DNA of 64,000 nt from Fodinibius roseus (GTDB lineage: Bacteria; Bacteroidota; Rhodothermia; Balneolales; Balneolaceae), in NCBI RefSeq assembly GCF_900129315.1, contig NZ_FQUS01000001.1, forward strand, positions 372,001 to 436,000, given 5' to 3'. Every line of letters begins with the position of its first letter. The first letter of the stretch is position 1. This document shows positions 55,478 through 64,000 of the stretch, in pieces. The translations under genes were made by a program, and so were the position numbers. The notes under the pieces were generated by a model, which saw only the letters and a program-made list of their open reading frames with translations, had not been told where the DNA came from and made no database searches.

Positions 55478-56419
55478 ATGAATGTTTTAGAACATCTTTT
55501 ACTTGCAGGACTTATGGGCGGACTCTTGTTGTTGACGACCGGTTCGGTCCAGGCGCAAGGCACAAAGGTTTCGGCCCTGATAGAAAAGGCTGAGGCTGCA
55601 GGGATCGAGCAATCGGCGGTAACGGAGCTCCAGAACAGGGCCCAAAGCCAGGGCATGAGTAACCAGCAGCTTCAGCAGATTCTGGAATCGGCTCTGGATT
55701 TGTCTGACCAAAACCTGCCGGGACAAGTTGCCATTGATAAAGCCCTCGAGGGACTCTCGAAGGGGGTCCCTGCAGATCGTATCATTCCCGCCGTTCTTAA
55801 TATAGCAGAAGGAATGAGGCAAGCCGCTGAAATAGTAGACCCGTGGATGAAGCGGCCGGAAGTACAGCAGATGATGGGACGTCCGGGGCGATCGATGTCG
55901 CAAAACAACTACCGGGGGCAAATGATCAGGGCAGCGTCTAAATCATTCGTTCAAAAAATTCCTCCCGGTCAAGTCAAACGTATTTTTAATGAGATCGGAA
56001 ATAAAGAGATCCTCTCCGAGCGTTCGGCTGCTGATCTGCTTACAGCGATCAATGTCCTGCCGGACTTGCCTACCACCTCTACTCAGCCTGAAACTTCTGC
56101 TTCCCTCATTGTCAGGGCGCTCCGGGGCGGTTTTGATGCCGATAAGCTACAGCAGCTTCCATCAGCGATGAAGATGGGTCAGCAGCGAAGCCAGCTGCCT
56201 GCGGCCTCGGTGATCAAAGGCGCGGCTCAGCAAATGGAACAAGGTACTCCGGCCAAACAGGTTTTACAGAATCTTTTCAATGGCAACATTGGGGGCGGTC
56301 CGCCGGGAAACCTCCCCCCGGGACTGGAGCGTCGTCCCGATCGCGGTAATAATCCCGGCAATAATAATCGCGGTGGCAATAACAACCGTGGTGGTAATAA
56401 CGGTCCCGGCGGTAGGTAA
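55478..56419 (+). CDS. Secreted helical protein with Gly/Asn/Arg-rich tail
   Basis: This 313-residue protein has a signal peptide (LLLAGLMGGLLLLTTGSVQA). The body is helical, with three or four related segments of the type LIEKAEAAGIEQSAVTELQN, and ends in a low-complexity tail of GNN/RGG repeats (about 275-313). It follows the barrel gene by 15 bases and completes the ECF operon. I do not recognise the family. The tail and repeated helical units suggest a binding or surface-associated protein. Confidence 0.68.
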   Translation: MNVLEHLLLAGLMGGLLLLTTGSVQAQGTKVSALIEKAEAAGIEQSAVTELQNRAQSQGMSNQQLQQILESALDLSDQNLPGQVAIDKALEGLSKGVPADRIIPAVLNIAEGMRQAAEIVDPWMKRPEVQQMMGRPGRSMSQNNYRGQMIRAASKSFVQKIPPGQVKRIFNEIGNKEILSERSAADLLTAINVLPDLPTTSTQPETSASLIVRALRGGFDADKLQQLPSAMKMGQQRSQLPAASVIKGAAQQMEQGTPAKQVLQNLFNGNIGGGPPGNLPPGLERRPDRGNNPGNNNRGGNNNRGGNNGPGGR

Positions 56420-56625
56420 TTCTCTTCATTCACTGTTGTCTTGAGGATTATAAGGGAGGAGTTAAATGACTGCGAGCGTCGGGGAGACCAGCACAAGTTA
56501 AGCCATCCACAATTTCGGTGTTTTTTGCATTGTTTCCCCTCATAACTCATAACACGGGCTAAACGACAGCGCAATCAAGCCGGCATTTAAAACAACACAG
56601 GTCCCCAAATTACGGGTAAAAATAT

Positions 56626-56646
56626 CCGTAGAAATCGTTTCTACGG
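56626..56646. other. Perfect 9-bp hairpin or operator upstream of the DUF4382 gene
   Basis: ccgtagaaa, tcg, tttctacgg form a perfect inverted repeat with a three-base centre. No T-run follows. It lies about 110 bases before the ECF promoter, so it could be an operator or the end of an upstream transcript. Confidence 0.5.
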
Positions 56647-56757
56647 GCCCGGCACATCATATGAAGAGATAATACAACCTTCATTCCAATGTATAGCTGC
56701 CATACCATTCCTTCACAATGGAAAACCAGGGACTCATCTGCAAAAATAAATAATTCT

Positions 56758-56789
56758 TGTAACCTTTTGGGATTTCGGTCGTCTTATAA
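56758..56789 (+). promoter_or_regulatory. ECF-type promoter of the DUF4382 lipoprotein gene
   Basis: TGTAACC and CGTCTTATAA are separated by exactly 15 bases, with box sequences and spacing identical to the promoter at 52789; the spacer sequence itself differs. It lies 45 bases before the start codon. Confidence 0.75.
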
Positions 56790-56833
56790 GCAGAATTCAA
56801 AAAAATATGATTAATAGTTCTTAAAAGAGTTAT

Positions 56834-57673
56834 ATGATATTACAAAACAAAATATTATCTGTCCCCCTGACACTCTTGATTGGAATTTCAGTGCTTGTCG
56901 TCGGTTGTGAGACCGATGACAGCGGACTGGGAGCAGATGGTGGTATGGGAACAATGACCGTTCAAATGACAGATGCCCCCATAGATTCCGCGGATGCAGT
57001 GAATGTCTTCATTGAAAGAGTGGAAGTCAATAATGCCGAAGATGAGGAAGGGTGGACGGTCTTAAATGAGCCTCAACAAAGCTATAACTTGCTGGAACTT
57101 GTGAATGGTGCTACAGAAGTAATCGGCAGCAGTGAGCTTGAACCGGGAGTTTACAACCAAATTCGACTCATTTTAAGCGAAGGCGGACATAGTGTGGAAG
57201 TTAACGGGGAAGTGCATGATATGAAGGTCCCCAGTGGTCCCCAGACCGGAATCAAGCTTAACATTAATGCAGAGATAGAACCTGATATTGAATATGTGCT
57301 GCTGCTTGATTTTGACGCCAGTCGCTCTGTCGTTGCAGCGGGCCCGCCGGGCAATGCTGTTAAATATCTTTTAAAACCGGTTGTTACTGCAAAAGAGGAA
57401 GCGATTACCGGGAATATTGAAGGTACCGCCGATCCCGCTGAATCTCGTCCCGTTGTCTATGCCATTTCGGGTACCGATACGCTTGCTTCCACGATTGCCG
57501 ATACCACAAGCGGTGATTTCAGAATTATTGGCCTGGAGGAGGGGAGTTATGAGGTAGCCCTGCATTCCAGGAATGAGGCCTATCAATCCGTAGTGGAAGA
57601 AGACGTGAGTGTGAGTGTTGGCGCGACGGCTGAGATAGGGACGATTGAACTGCCTCCGGCTACGGAGGAGTAA
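56834..57673 (+). CDS. DUF4382 lipoprotein with carboxypeptidase-regulatory-like domain
   Basis: This 279-residue lipoprotein has the lipobox ISVLVVGCETD. The DUF4382 domain (about 38-180) shows MTVQMTDAPIDSADAVNVFI, YNLLELVNGATEVIGSSELE and GVYNQIRLILSEGG. A C-terminal Ig-like regulatory domain follows (about 195-275, RIIGLEEGSYEVALHS). DUF4382 proteins are surface or periplasmic proteins of unknown function. The ECF promoter ahead of it makes it a likely target of the sigma factor at 52911. A terminator follows. Confidence 0.86.
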   Translation: MILQNKILSVPLTLLIGISVLVVGCETDDSGLGADGGMGTMTVQMTDAPIDSADAVNVFIERVEVNNAEDEEGWTVLNEPQQSYNLLELVNGATEVIGSSELEPGVYNQIRLILSEGGHSVEVNGEVHDMKVPSGPQTGIKLNINAEIEPDIEYVLLLDFDASRSVVAAGPPGNAVKYLLKPVVTAKEEAITGNIEGTADPAESRPVVYAISGTDTLASTIADTTSGDFRIIGLEEGSYEVALHSRNEAYQSVVEEDVSVSVGATAEIGTIELPPATEE

Positions 57674-57730
57674 GAAACGGTATGCGATAAGCAGAGAAGG
57701 AAGCAGGCACTGAGTATTCTTTAGGGCGGT

Positions 57731-57766
57731 AGGGGTCCGCGACGTATGTTGCGGGCCCTTTCTTTA
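57731..57766 (+). terminator. Intrinsic terminator after the DUF4382 gene
   Basis: The arms gggtccgcgac and gttgcgggccc pair over 11 positions including two G-U pairs, with a short loop, and are followed by ttctttatt. Confidence 0.7.
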
Positions 57767-57771
57767 TTAAT

Positions 57772-57922
57772 AGAGTTTTGCAAATCGCTCTTTTGGCCGA
57801 TTTCTGTATTTTCGCATATTCAACATCCCCACATGCACATATGCCTTTTTCTTCATAAGCTGCGGTTTGGGATGCACTCAGGCCTTGACAGTGATTAAAG
57901 TTTCTGGCTTTTCAAAGTCCTC
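57772..57922 (-). repeat. Dispersed cruciform-type intergenic repeat, copy D (inverted)
   Basis: Read on the minus strand, it shares ccaaaccgcag, gatgttgaatatgcgaaaat and agcgatttgcaaaactct with copy A, and ctgtcaaggcctgag with copy B. It ends exactly where the miaB stop codon begins (57923). Confidence 0.7.
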
Positions 57923-59284
57923 TTATACTGCGACCGGTTCGGCCTCAAACTCCGCAATACTGCTTTTTCGGATAGGATCGCCCATCAGCGTGGCCGATGT
58001 ACAGTCCGTGATCGTCACTTCCACATAATCCCCTTTTTCATAATCCCGACGGTCGAATACCACCATCTTATTGGTGTCGGTCCGCCCGCGCAGCTGCTCG
58101 TCGGAACGTTTGCTGGTCCCTTCCACCAGCACCAGGTGCCGCCGACCGATTTCTTTCTTGTTTAACTCTTCCTGTATATTCATTTGCTGTTCAATGATTT
58201 CCGAGAGCCGCCGCTTCTTGACTTCCTCGGGTACATTGTCCTCATACTTTCGCTGGGCGAGCGTGCGGCCTCGCTCGGAATAGGCAAACATGTAGGCCAG
58301 GTCGTACTTGACTTCCGCCATCAGGGAAAGCGTGTCCCGGTGTTCCTCTTCGGTTTCATCGCAAAATCCGGTGATAATATCCGTGGAAAGAGTGACCCCC
58401 GGGATAATTTTCCGCATTTTTTCCACCAGGTCCAGGTACTGTTCGCGCGTATAGGGACGCCGCATCCGCTCCAGGACCGCATTGTTTCCGGACTGTGCCG
58501 GGATATGGATATAATTACACAAATTCGGCTGTTCACTGATACTCTGGAGCAGTTCTTCCGGGAAATCCTTGGGGTGAGGGGAAGAGAACCGGATGCGCAT
58601 CTCAGGGTCCACCTGACTGGCTTTGTACATCAGATCCGCAAACGAATGCTCCCCGTCGTCGTAGGAGTTAACATTTTGCCCCAGTAACGTAACCTCTTTA
58701 TACCCCTGATCGCTCAGCCGCTGGAGCTCGTCAAGGATGCTTTCGGCCGGACGGCTGCGTTCACGTCCCCGCGTAAAGGGAACCACGCAGAAGGCACACA
58801 TATTGTCACAGCCGCGCATAATGGTTACAAAGGCACTAACACCGTTGTCATTGGTGCGTACGGGTTTGACATCAGCATATGTTTCCTCCAGCGACAGCAA
58901 TACATTGACGGCCTTTCGTCCGTCGTCCACATCCGCCAGTAATTTCGGCAGATCCCGGTAGGCGTCGGGCCCCACAACGAGGTCGACCAGCTCTTCTTTT
59001 TCCATGATCTGTTCGCGGATGCGTTCGGCCATGCATCCCAGGACACCAACCGTAAGCCGGCCGTCTTTTTCTCGTTTAAGAGCCTTAAACTCTTTCAGGC
59101 GGTTCCAGACGCGTTCTTCGGCATTTTCCCGGATAGAGCAGGTATTCACAAAAATGACTTCCGCCTCGTCAGGTTCGTTCACCGGCTGCATGCCCTCTTC
59201 CATGAGGATAGAGTTTACAATCTCCGTATCAGAGACGTTCATCTGACAGCCGTATGTTTCGATGTAGAAGTTGCGTTGATCCAA
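57923..59284 (-). CDS. miaB: MiaB, tRNA-2-methylthio-N6-dimethylallyladenosine synthase
   Basis: This 453-residue radical-SAM methylthiotransferase adds the 2-methylthio group to position 37 of tRNAs. The N-terminal cluster cysteines are in [20 protein letters not shown] and [11 protein letters not shown]. The radical-SAM motif CxxxCxxC is in [19 protein letters not shown]. The C-terminal TRAM domain ([34 protein letters not shown]) is complete. In many Bacteroidota miaB is followed on the same strand by a sigma-54 activator and lptE; here those lie 10 kb away on the same strand. Confidence 0.96.
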   Translation of the reverse strand: MDQRNFYIETYGCQMNVSDTEIVNSILMEEGMQPVNEPDEAEVIFVNTCSIRENAEERVWNRLKEFKALKREKDGRLTVGVLGCMAERIREQIMEKEELVDLVVGPDAYRDLPKLLADVDDGRKAVNVLLSLEETYADVKPVRTNDNGVSAFVTIMRGCDNMCAFCVVPFTRGRERSRPAESILDELQRLSDQGYKEVTLLGQNVNSYDDGEHSFADLMYKASQVDPEMRIRFSSPHPKDFPEELLQSISEQPNLCNYIHIPAQSGNNAVLERMRRPYTREQYLDLVEKMRKIIPGVTLSTDIITGFCDETEEEHRDTLSLMAEVKYDLAYMFAYSERGRTLAQRKYEDNVPEEVKKRRLSEIIEQQMNIQEELNKKEIGRRHLVLVEGTSKRSDEQLRGRTDTNKMVVFDRRDYEKGDYVEVTITDCTSATLMGDPIRKSSIAEFEAEPVAV

Positions 59285-59542
59285 AGGAATAGGAGTTTTT
59301 TGCTTGCGGATTATGAAGGGTAAATATAATAAAAATTTTGGGATAAAAAGACTCCCATAGTTGTCATTTTGGTTCTTGCATTATTCCGGCATTCCTTTAT
59401 TTTTGGATGGTAGATAGCCGGATGATCTGAATTAAAGGCTATTTTCCATGCTGAAGAAAGGAATTCGCCGGCAGCGATAAATGGAGGCGAACATTACTGA
59501 TGCCTGATTCAATAGCATAAATAGATATCTTACGGACAAGAG

Positions 59543-61036
59543 ATGCAATTACTGGGATTTGATATAGGGAGTTCAGGGATTAAAGCTTCGCTGCTTGAGG
59601 CATCCTCAGGCAAAGAGGTTGCTTCGGCCACCTCCCCGGAAGAGGAGCTCAAGATGGATGCGCCGCGGCCCGGCTGGGCAGAGCAGAATCCGCAGACCTG
59701 GTGGGAGCATGTCGTTCGGGCCACGACCATGGTCATGAAATCAGCGGCTGCCGACCCTCAGGCCGTTAAAGGCATCGGCATTGCCTACCAGATGCACGGC
59801 CTGGTGCTGGTGGATGAGCATCAACAGGTACTGCGTCCCGCCATCATCTGGTGCGACGGGCGGGCGGTGGAAATCGGCGATAAAGCTTTTGCCGGCATCG
59901 GCCGGGAGTATTGCCTGACCCACTACCTGAACTCTCCCGGTAACTTTACCGCCTCCAAACTGCGATGGGTGAAGGAGCACGAGCCCGAGCGGTACGCCAG
60001 AATTCATAAGGCGATGCTGCCCGGCGACTACATAGCTATGAAGCTTACCGGCGATATCAGAACCTCCATATCAGGACTTTCGGAAGGGATCTTCTGGGAC
60101 TACCAGTCCCACAGCATTGCCGACAGACTGCTTGAGTACTATGATATTTCCCCCGATCTATTGCCGGATTACGATCCGAATTTTGCCGTTTCCGGGGAGC
60201 TGACACCGGAAGCTGCCGGGGAGCTGGGCTTACAGGCAGGCACACCCGTGGGGTACCGGTCCGGCGACCAGCCCAACAATGCTCTTTCCCTGAATGTATT
60301 GCAGCCGGGGGAAGCCGCCGCTACGGCCGGGACTTCAGGGGTTATTTACGGGGTCACCGATGAACCGCTCTACGACGAGCAATCCCGCGTGAATACTTTT
60401 GTGCATGTGAACCATGACGAGCGGCAGTCGCGGTACGGCGTGCTGCTCTGCATCAACGGAACCGGGATATTGAACAGCTGGCTGAAAAATGAGCTGTTCA
60501 ACGGATTACACAGTTATGATAAGATGAACGAGCTTGCTGCAGCGGTGGAAACAGGGGCAGAAGGCGTAACGGTGTTGCCTTTTGGTAACGGGCCGGAACG
60601 CGTGTTGGGGCAGCAACCGACAGGTGCGCAGGTAAAGAATCTGGATTTCAATCGACACTCTCAGGCGCATATTATTCGGGCCGCGCAGGAGGGCATCGCC
60701 TTCTCCATGAACTACGGGCTGCAGGTTATGCACCAGATGGGATTGGATATCGATACCATCCGGGTAGGCCACGGCAACATGTTTTTGAGTCCCGTTTTCC
60801 GGGAGGCTTTTACCAACACCACCGGACTCTCGGTAGAACTGTACGACAGCAGCGGGGCGCTTGGGGCGGCAATCGGCGCCGGCATCGGTACAGGAGTTTT
60901 TGAAAACAGGAAGGAAGCTTTCCGGGGACTCGCAAGGACGGACACCCTGTATCCCGCCTCTGAATTGCAGCAACCATATAACGAGGCCTACGACCACTGG
61001 CATGAGATCTTACAAAAGGAATTGGAAGGCGAATAA
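59543..61036 (+). CDS. xylB: Xylulokinase
   Basis: This 497-residue FGGY-family kinase phosphorylates D-xylulose. Landmarks are LLGFDIGSSGIKASL, YQMHGLVLVDEHQ, PAIIWCDGRAVEIG, GYRSGDQPNNALSLNVL (catalytic Asp) and GTSGVIYGVTDEP. The adjacent xylose isomerase gene confirms the specificity. It is cytoplasmic and feeds xylulose 5-phosphate into the pentose phosphate pathway. Confidence 0.94.
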   Translation: MQLLGFDIGSSGIKASLLEASSGKEVASATSPEEELKMDAPRPGWAEQNPQTWWEHVVRATTMVMKSAAADPQAVKGIGIAYQMHGLVLVDEHQQVLRPAIIWCDGRAVEIGDKAFAGIGREYCLTHYLNSPGNFTASKLRWVKEHEPERYARIHKAMLPGDYIAMKLTGDIRTSISGLSEGIFWDYQSHSIADRLLEYYDISPDLLPDYDPNFAVSGELTPEAAGELGLQAGTPVGYRSGDQPNNALSLNVLQPGEAAATAGTSGVIYGVTDEPLYDEQSRVNTFVHVNHDERQSRYGVLLCINGTGILNSWLKNELFNGLHSYDKMNELAAAVETGAEGVTVLPFGNGPERVLGQQPTGAQVKNLDFNRHSQAHIIRAAQEGIAFSMNYGLQVMHQMGLDIDTIRVGHGNMFLSPVFREAFTNTTGLSVELYDSSGALGAAIGAGIGTGVFENRKEAFRGLARTDTLYPASELQQPYNEAYDHWHEILQKELEGE

Positions 61037-61226
61037 AAATTTAAATTTCAGACGTTAACACATAAACTCTGCTATTTCCAAAGAAATTATTATACGAATC
61101 TAAACGAAAAGGACACACCGTTGCGCAGAGGATTTTCGTGAATACCGATCCGGGCTACTCAGGCAACTTATTTTGTTGTATATGAATAAAAGATAGCGGG
61201 GGACATGCAACCTTTAAACACGTTAA

Positions 61227-61238
61227 TTTAGTACTAAA
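61227..61238. promoter_or_regulatory. 12-bp palindrome before xylA
   Basis: tttagtactaaa is self-complementary and lies 27 bases upstream of the xylA ATG. It is a candidate operator for a xylose regulator, but it lacks the central CG typical of LacI-family sites. Confidence 0.3.
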
Positions 61239-61265
61239 CTTAATAATATCTATCATACATAATCT

Positions 61266-62594
61266 ATGAATATCACTACCGGCAGTACTTCTTATTTTCC
61301 CGATATCGATGAAATTCCCTTTGAAGGGAAAGACTCTACGAATCCATTAGCCTTTAACTATTACCAAGCAGATCGCAAAGTAGGTGATAAGAGCATGAAA
61401 GAGCATCTCCGCTTTGCAGTTGCCTACTGGCATACCTTCTGCGAGCAGGGAGGGGATCCCTTCGGGACCGGTACCCGCCTCTGGCCCTGGATGAGTTATG
61501 AGGAAGCCCTGGACCGCGGCCGGGCTAAAATGGATGCCGCCTTTGAGTTTATCACCAAGCTGGGCGTCTCCTATTATTGTTTTCACGATGTTGACGTGGT
61601 GGATGAAGGGGATAGCATAGCAGAAACAGAGCGACGCATGCAAAAGATGGTAGAGTATGCGAAACAGAAACAGGAAGAAAGCGGCGTTCAGCTGCTGTGG
61701 GGAACCGCGAATCTGTTCAGCCATCCCCGCTACATGAACGGGGCGGCGACCAATCCCGATTTTAATGTGCTTGCCCATGCGGCGACCCGGGTTAAGCATG
61801 CCCTTGATGCCACGATAGCACTCGGAGGAGAAAATTACGTGTTCTGGGGCGGCAGAGAGGGATATATGTCCCTCTTAAATACGGATATGAAGCGCGAGCG
61901 CGATCACCTCGCTCAATTTCTGCATACGGCCAGGGATTACGGGCGGAAAAATGGGTTTGAGGGTACCTTTCTCATTGAGCCCAAACCCATGGAGCCCACC
62001 AAGCATCAATACGACTTCGACACGGCTACGGTTATCGGCTTCCTGAATGAATACGGCCTGCAGGATGATTTTAAGGTCAATATCGAGGTGAATCACGCTA
62101 TTCTGGCCAAGCATACGTTTGAGCACGAGCTGCAGGTAGCCGCCGATGCCGGGATGCTCGGCAGTATCGATGCGAACCGGGGGGACTATCAAAATGGTTG
62201 GGATACCGATCAGTTTCCGGCCGATATTTTTGAAGTGACCCAGGCCATGCTGGTCATTTTGGAAAACGGCGGATTTGATACCGGCGGCATCAACTTTGAT
62301 GCGAAGATCCGGCGCAACTCCACCGACCTTGAAGATCTCTTTTATGCGCATATCGGCGGCATGGACATCATGGCCCGGGCACTGCTGACAGCAAACAAAA
62401 TCCTGGAGGAATCCCCGTATCGTGAATTCCGAAAGCAGCGATATGCTTCCTATGACAGTGGCCAGGGCGCTGCTTTTGAAAAAGGCGAGCTAAGCCTCGG
62501 GGATCTGAAAGAAGTGGCCATGGAGCAGGGCGAGCCGGAGCAGATCAGCGGTCGCCAGGAATACCTGGAAAACCTGATTAACCAATATATTTAA
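61266..62594 (+). CDS. xylA: Xylose isomerase
   Basis: This 442-residue class II enzyme interconverts D-xylose and D-xylulose. It has the base-type His in [12 protein letters not shown], the signatures [17 protein letters not shown] and [15 protein letters not shown], and metal ligands in [18 protein letters not shown] and [18 protein letters not shown]. The length and N-terminal extension are typical of the longer class. It follows xylB by 229 bp, with a possible separate promoter. Confidence 0.96.
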   Translation: MNITTGSTSYFPDIDEIPFEGKDSTNPLAFNYYQADRKVGDKSMKEHLRFAVAYWHTFCEQGGDPFGTGTRLWPWMSYEEALDRGRAKMDAAFEFITKLGVSYYCFHDVDVVDEGDSIAETERRMQKMVEYAKQKQEESGVQLLWGTANLFSHPRYMNGAATNPDFNVLAHAATRVKHALDATIALGGENYVFWGGREGYMSLLNTDMKRERDHLAQFLHTARDYGRKNGFEGTFLIEPKPMEPTKHQYDFDTATVIGFLNEYGLQDDFKVNIEVNHAILAKHTFEHELQVAADAGMLGSIDANRGDYQNGWDTDQFPADIFEVTQAMLVILENGGFDTGGINFDAKIRRNSTDLEDLFYAHIGGMDIMARALLTANKILEESPYREFRKQRYASYDSGQGAAFEKGELSLGDLKEVAMEQGEPEQISGRQEYLENLINQYI

Positions 62595-62981
62595 TCGGGA
62601 CTCTTAATAAGTGAGTACAGGAAATTTTAAAATTCAACTATTACTATGGGGCTTTACCGTTTGCTTCTCCGGGTGAGTCTCCGCATCCCGAGACTATTCA
62701 ATATTTATATACATTAGCAGGCCCTGTATTGTCAGGCAGTTTTGTTATATTGGTATCGGTAACATCCTGTATATAACTTATAACCCGTTGTGCGGATGGT
62801 TACAAATAACCTTTCAGGATCCACAAGACTTGAAACATTCTTTTATCAAAAACACTGAAGAAGCAAACACTCACTGATTGGCTGCCAGCACTGCTACACG
62901 CAGAAGGAATATATAATGATAAAATACGGGTAATAGAAACCGAGGCTGAACAGCCTGTTTAATTATTAAGAAACTTTTATT
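62595..62981. other. Interval between xylA and the LacI regulator, no gene supported
   Basis: Non-coding and AT-rich. It holds only a weak inverted repeat (ggtta-caaa-taacc, 62798-62811). No terminator with a T-run was seen. Confidence 0.4.
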
Positions 62982-64000
62982 TTGAGTTCTGAAGTCACGT
63001 TAAAGCATATCGCAGAGGCGCTGGGCGTCTCGGCCATGACTGTTTCCCGGGCACTGAATGATCGTCCCAATGTCGATGAGCAAACGAAAAAGAAGATCGT
63101 TGAGAAAGCCAGGAGCATGGGGTACAGGCCGAACCATGTGGCTAAAAGCCTCGTTTCCAACAAAACCTATACGATCGGCGTGGTCATTCCGGAAATTACG
63201 CACGCCTTTTTCCCCGAGGTCGTGCGGGGAATTGAAGAAGTTACCTACGGCTCGGATTACCAGCTTTTTCTGACCAACGCCAATGAGCAGTTTAGCCGTG
63301 AAATGGAGGCGATCCGGGCACTGCAATCGCAGCGGGTAGACGGTATTTTGATTTCCTCCTCACAGACCGTGGAAGATTTTTCATTTTACGAGGAGCTCCT
63401 CAACTCACGCACCAAAGTGGTATTCTTTGACCGTTGTGTTGAGAACCTCGGAGCCAGCTGTGTCAGTGTCAACGATCGCAGCAGCTCTACCCGAATTACG
63501 GAGCACCTTATTACTACACATAACATTAAGAAAATTTCATATCTTAGTGGACCCCAGGAAGTTTCGGTCGGACGTAAACGATACCGGGGATTTATGGAGG
63601 CCTTGGAAAAACATAACATCCCCGTAAATGACGACTGGGTCATTGAAGCGGGCTTCCGGGAAAAGTCCGGCTACAACGCCATGAATAAACTGCTGGCCCT
63701 CCCCCCGGAGGACCGTCCCGAGGCCGTAGTGACGGTCAACGATCCCTGTGCGATCGGGGCTATCCAGGCCATAGGTGAAGCCGGCTTTTCCATACCGGAT
63801 GATTTTGCGGTTGTCGGGTTTACCGATGATGTCCGGGCAGAGCTGCTGAAGGTACCGCTTACCACCGTTCATCAGCCCGCCTATGAAGTAGGGAAGAGGG
63901 CCGCTCAAAAACTGATCAAGACGATAGAACATGAAGAGGAGCCCGCCGAAAATATCGAAGTGCTCACAACGCTGAAGATACGGGAGTCGTGCGGGTGTGG
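62982..64000 (+). CDS. LacI-family transcriptional regulator next to xylBA, 3' end outside window
   Basis: The frame is open from a TTG at 62982 to the window end (about 339 codons). It shows the HTH TLKHIAEALGVSAMTVSRAL, hinge NVDEQTKKKIVEKARSMGY, effector-domain blocks YTIGVVIPEITHAFFPEVV and DFAVVGFTDDVRAELL, and ends near LKIRESCGCG, where LacI proteins normally finish. Thus only a few codons are missing. TTG is the first start after an in-frame stop (62967); the next ATG would cut the HTH. Its position suggests xylose control, but the effector is inferred from context only. Confidence 0.88.
   Translation, partial: MSSEVTLKHIAEALGVSAMTVSRALNDRPNVDEQTKKKIVEKARSMGYRPNHVAKSLVSNKTYTIGVVIPEITHAFFPEVVRGIEEVTYGSDYQLFLTNANEQFSREMEAIRALQSQRVDGILISSSQTVEDFSFYEELLNSRTKVVFFDRCVENLGASCVSVNDRSSSTRITEHLITTHNIKKISYLSGPQEVSVGRKRYRGFMEALEKHNIPVNDDWVIEAGFREKSGYNAMNKLLALPPEDRPEAVVTVNDPCAIGAIQAIGEAGFSIPDDFAVVGFTDDVRAELLKVPLTTVHQPAYEVGKRAAQKLIKTIEHEEEPAENIEVLTTLKIRESCGC

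Larger units (their letters stand above)
56420..56833. other. Interval between the ECF operon and the DUF4382 gene
   Basis: Non-coding. It holds a strong hairpin (56626-56646) and an ECF-type promoter (56758-56789), both listed separately. Confidence 0.5.

Noticed and set aside
62735-62755. Possible LacI-type operator ttggtatcggtaaca upstream of the last regulator gene
   Set aside because: The half-sites match poorly, so chance is likely.

Overview
This window is a chromosomal stretch of a Bacteroidota-type bacterium, most likely from the Balneolia (halophilic relatives of Fodinibius or Balneola); the genus is my inference. The evidence is a SusC/SusD pair with a FecI-type sigma and FecR-type anti-sigma, a Bacteroidota-style LptE, a promoter of the TTG-N20-TAnnTTTG type, weak ribosome binding sites, many Tat and lipoprotein signals, and genes for the compatible solute glucosylglycerate. 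No rRNA, tRNA, CRISPR, phage or transposase gene was recognised.

Layout. 1-440: 3' end of ispG. 617-2122: a lipoprotein and a TPR protein. 2198-8776: a co-directional block with a LacI regulator, phosphofructokinase, a GH13 alpha-glucan hydrolase, a cysteine-free thioredoxin-fold protein, and a PabC/PabB pair for folate. 8777-9376: a gap filled by two different inverted-repeat elements. 9377-11910: a trypsin-fold protein with a free-standing copy of its N-terminal domain, then a two-gene outer-membrane unit on the minus strand. 12191-19292: exported sugar catabolism (Gfo/Idh/MocA oxidoreductase, amidohydrolase, PVC-type dehydrogenase with cytochrome c, ThuA-like protein) and a GNAT acetyltransferase. 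19497-31423: sigma/FecR/SusC/SusD, terminator, then two Tat-exported DegT aminotransferases flanking two amidohydrolases. 31741-42086: an Nramp-like transporter, two DUF6807 proteins, an enolase-superfamily enzyme, two more Gfo/Idh/MocA proteins and a YtcJ-like amidohydrolase. 42229-47535: MoxR/ChlI-type AAA+ ATPase, cysteine-free ribosomal protein L31, MBL hydrolase, and on the minus strand a sigma-54 activator, LptE and a TPR protein. 47842-52632: glucosylglycerate metabolism. 52911-57673: an ECF sigma regulon with glycogen-binding-type domains. 57923-59284: miaB. 59543-64000: xylB, xylA and a LacI regulator running off the window end.

How the genes work together. The 12-42 kb part looks like one large accessory region for an unusual sugar or sugar acid. 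TonB-dependent import (SusCD) is combined with periplasmic oxidation by Tat-exported NAD(P)-type enzymes, hydrolysis by amidohydrolase-type lactonases, and possibly periplasmic PLP chemistry. The 47.8-57.7 kb part sits between miaB and the sigma-54/lptE genes, which are normally neighbours in Bacteroidota, so it may be an insertion. It holds an osmolyte module (GpgS, a HAD protein, an M20-like protein, a GH13_18 phosphorylase) and an ECF module. Two promoters of identical architecture tie the ECF sigma operon to the DUF4382 lipoprotein gene.

The most unusual items are a five-member family of about 140-150 bp cruciform-type repeats that abut gene ends, the ECF promoter pair plus glycan-binding anti-sigma factor, a 363-nt exact identity tract between two otherwise diverged aminotransferase genes, and several enzymes that have lost their signature catalytic residues.
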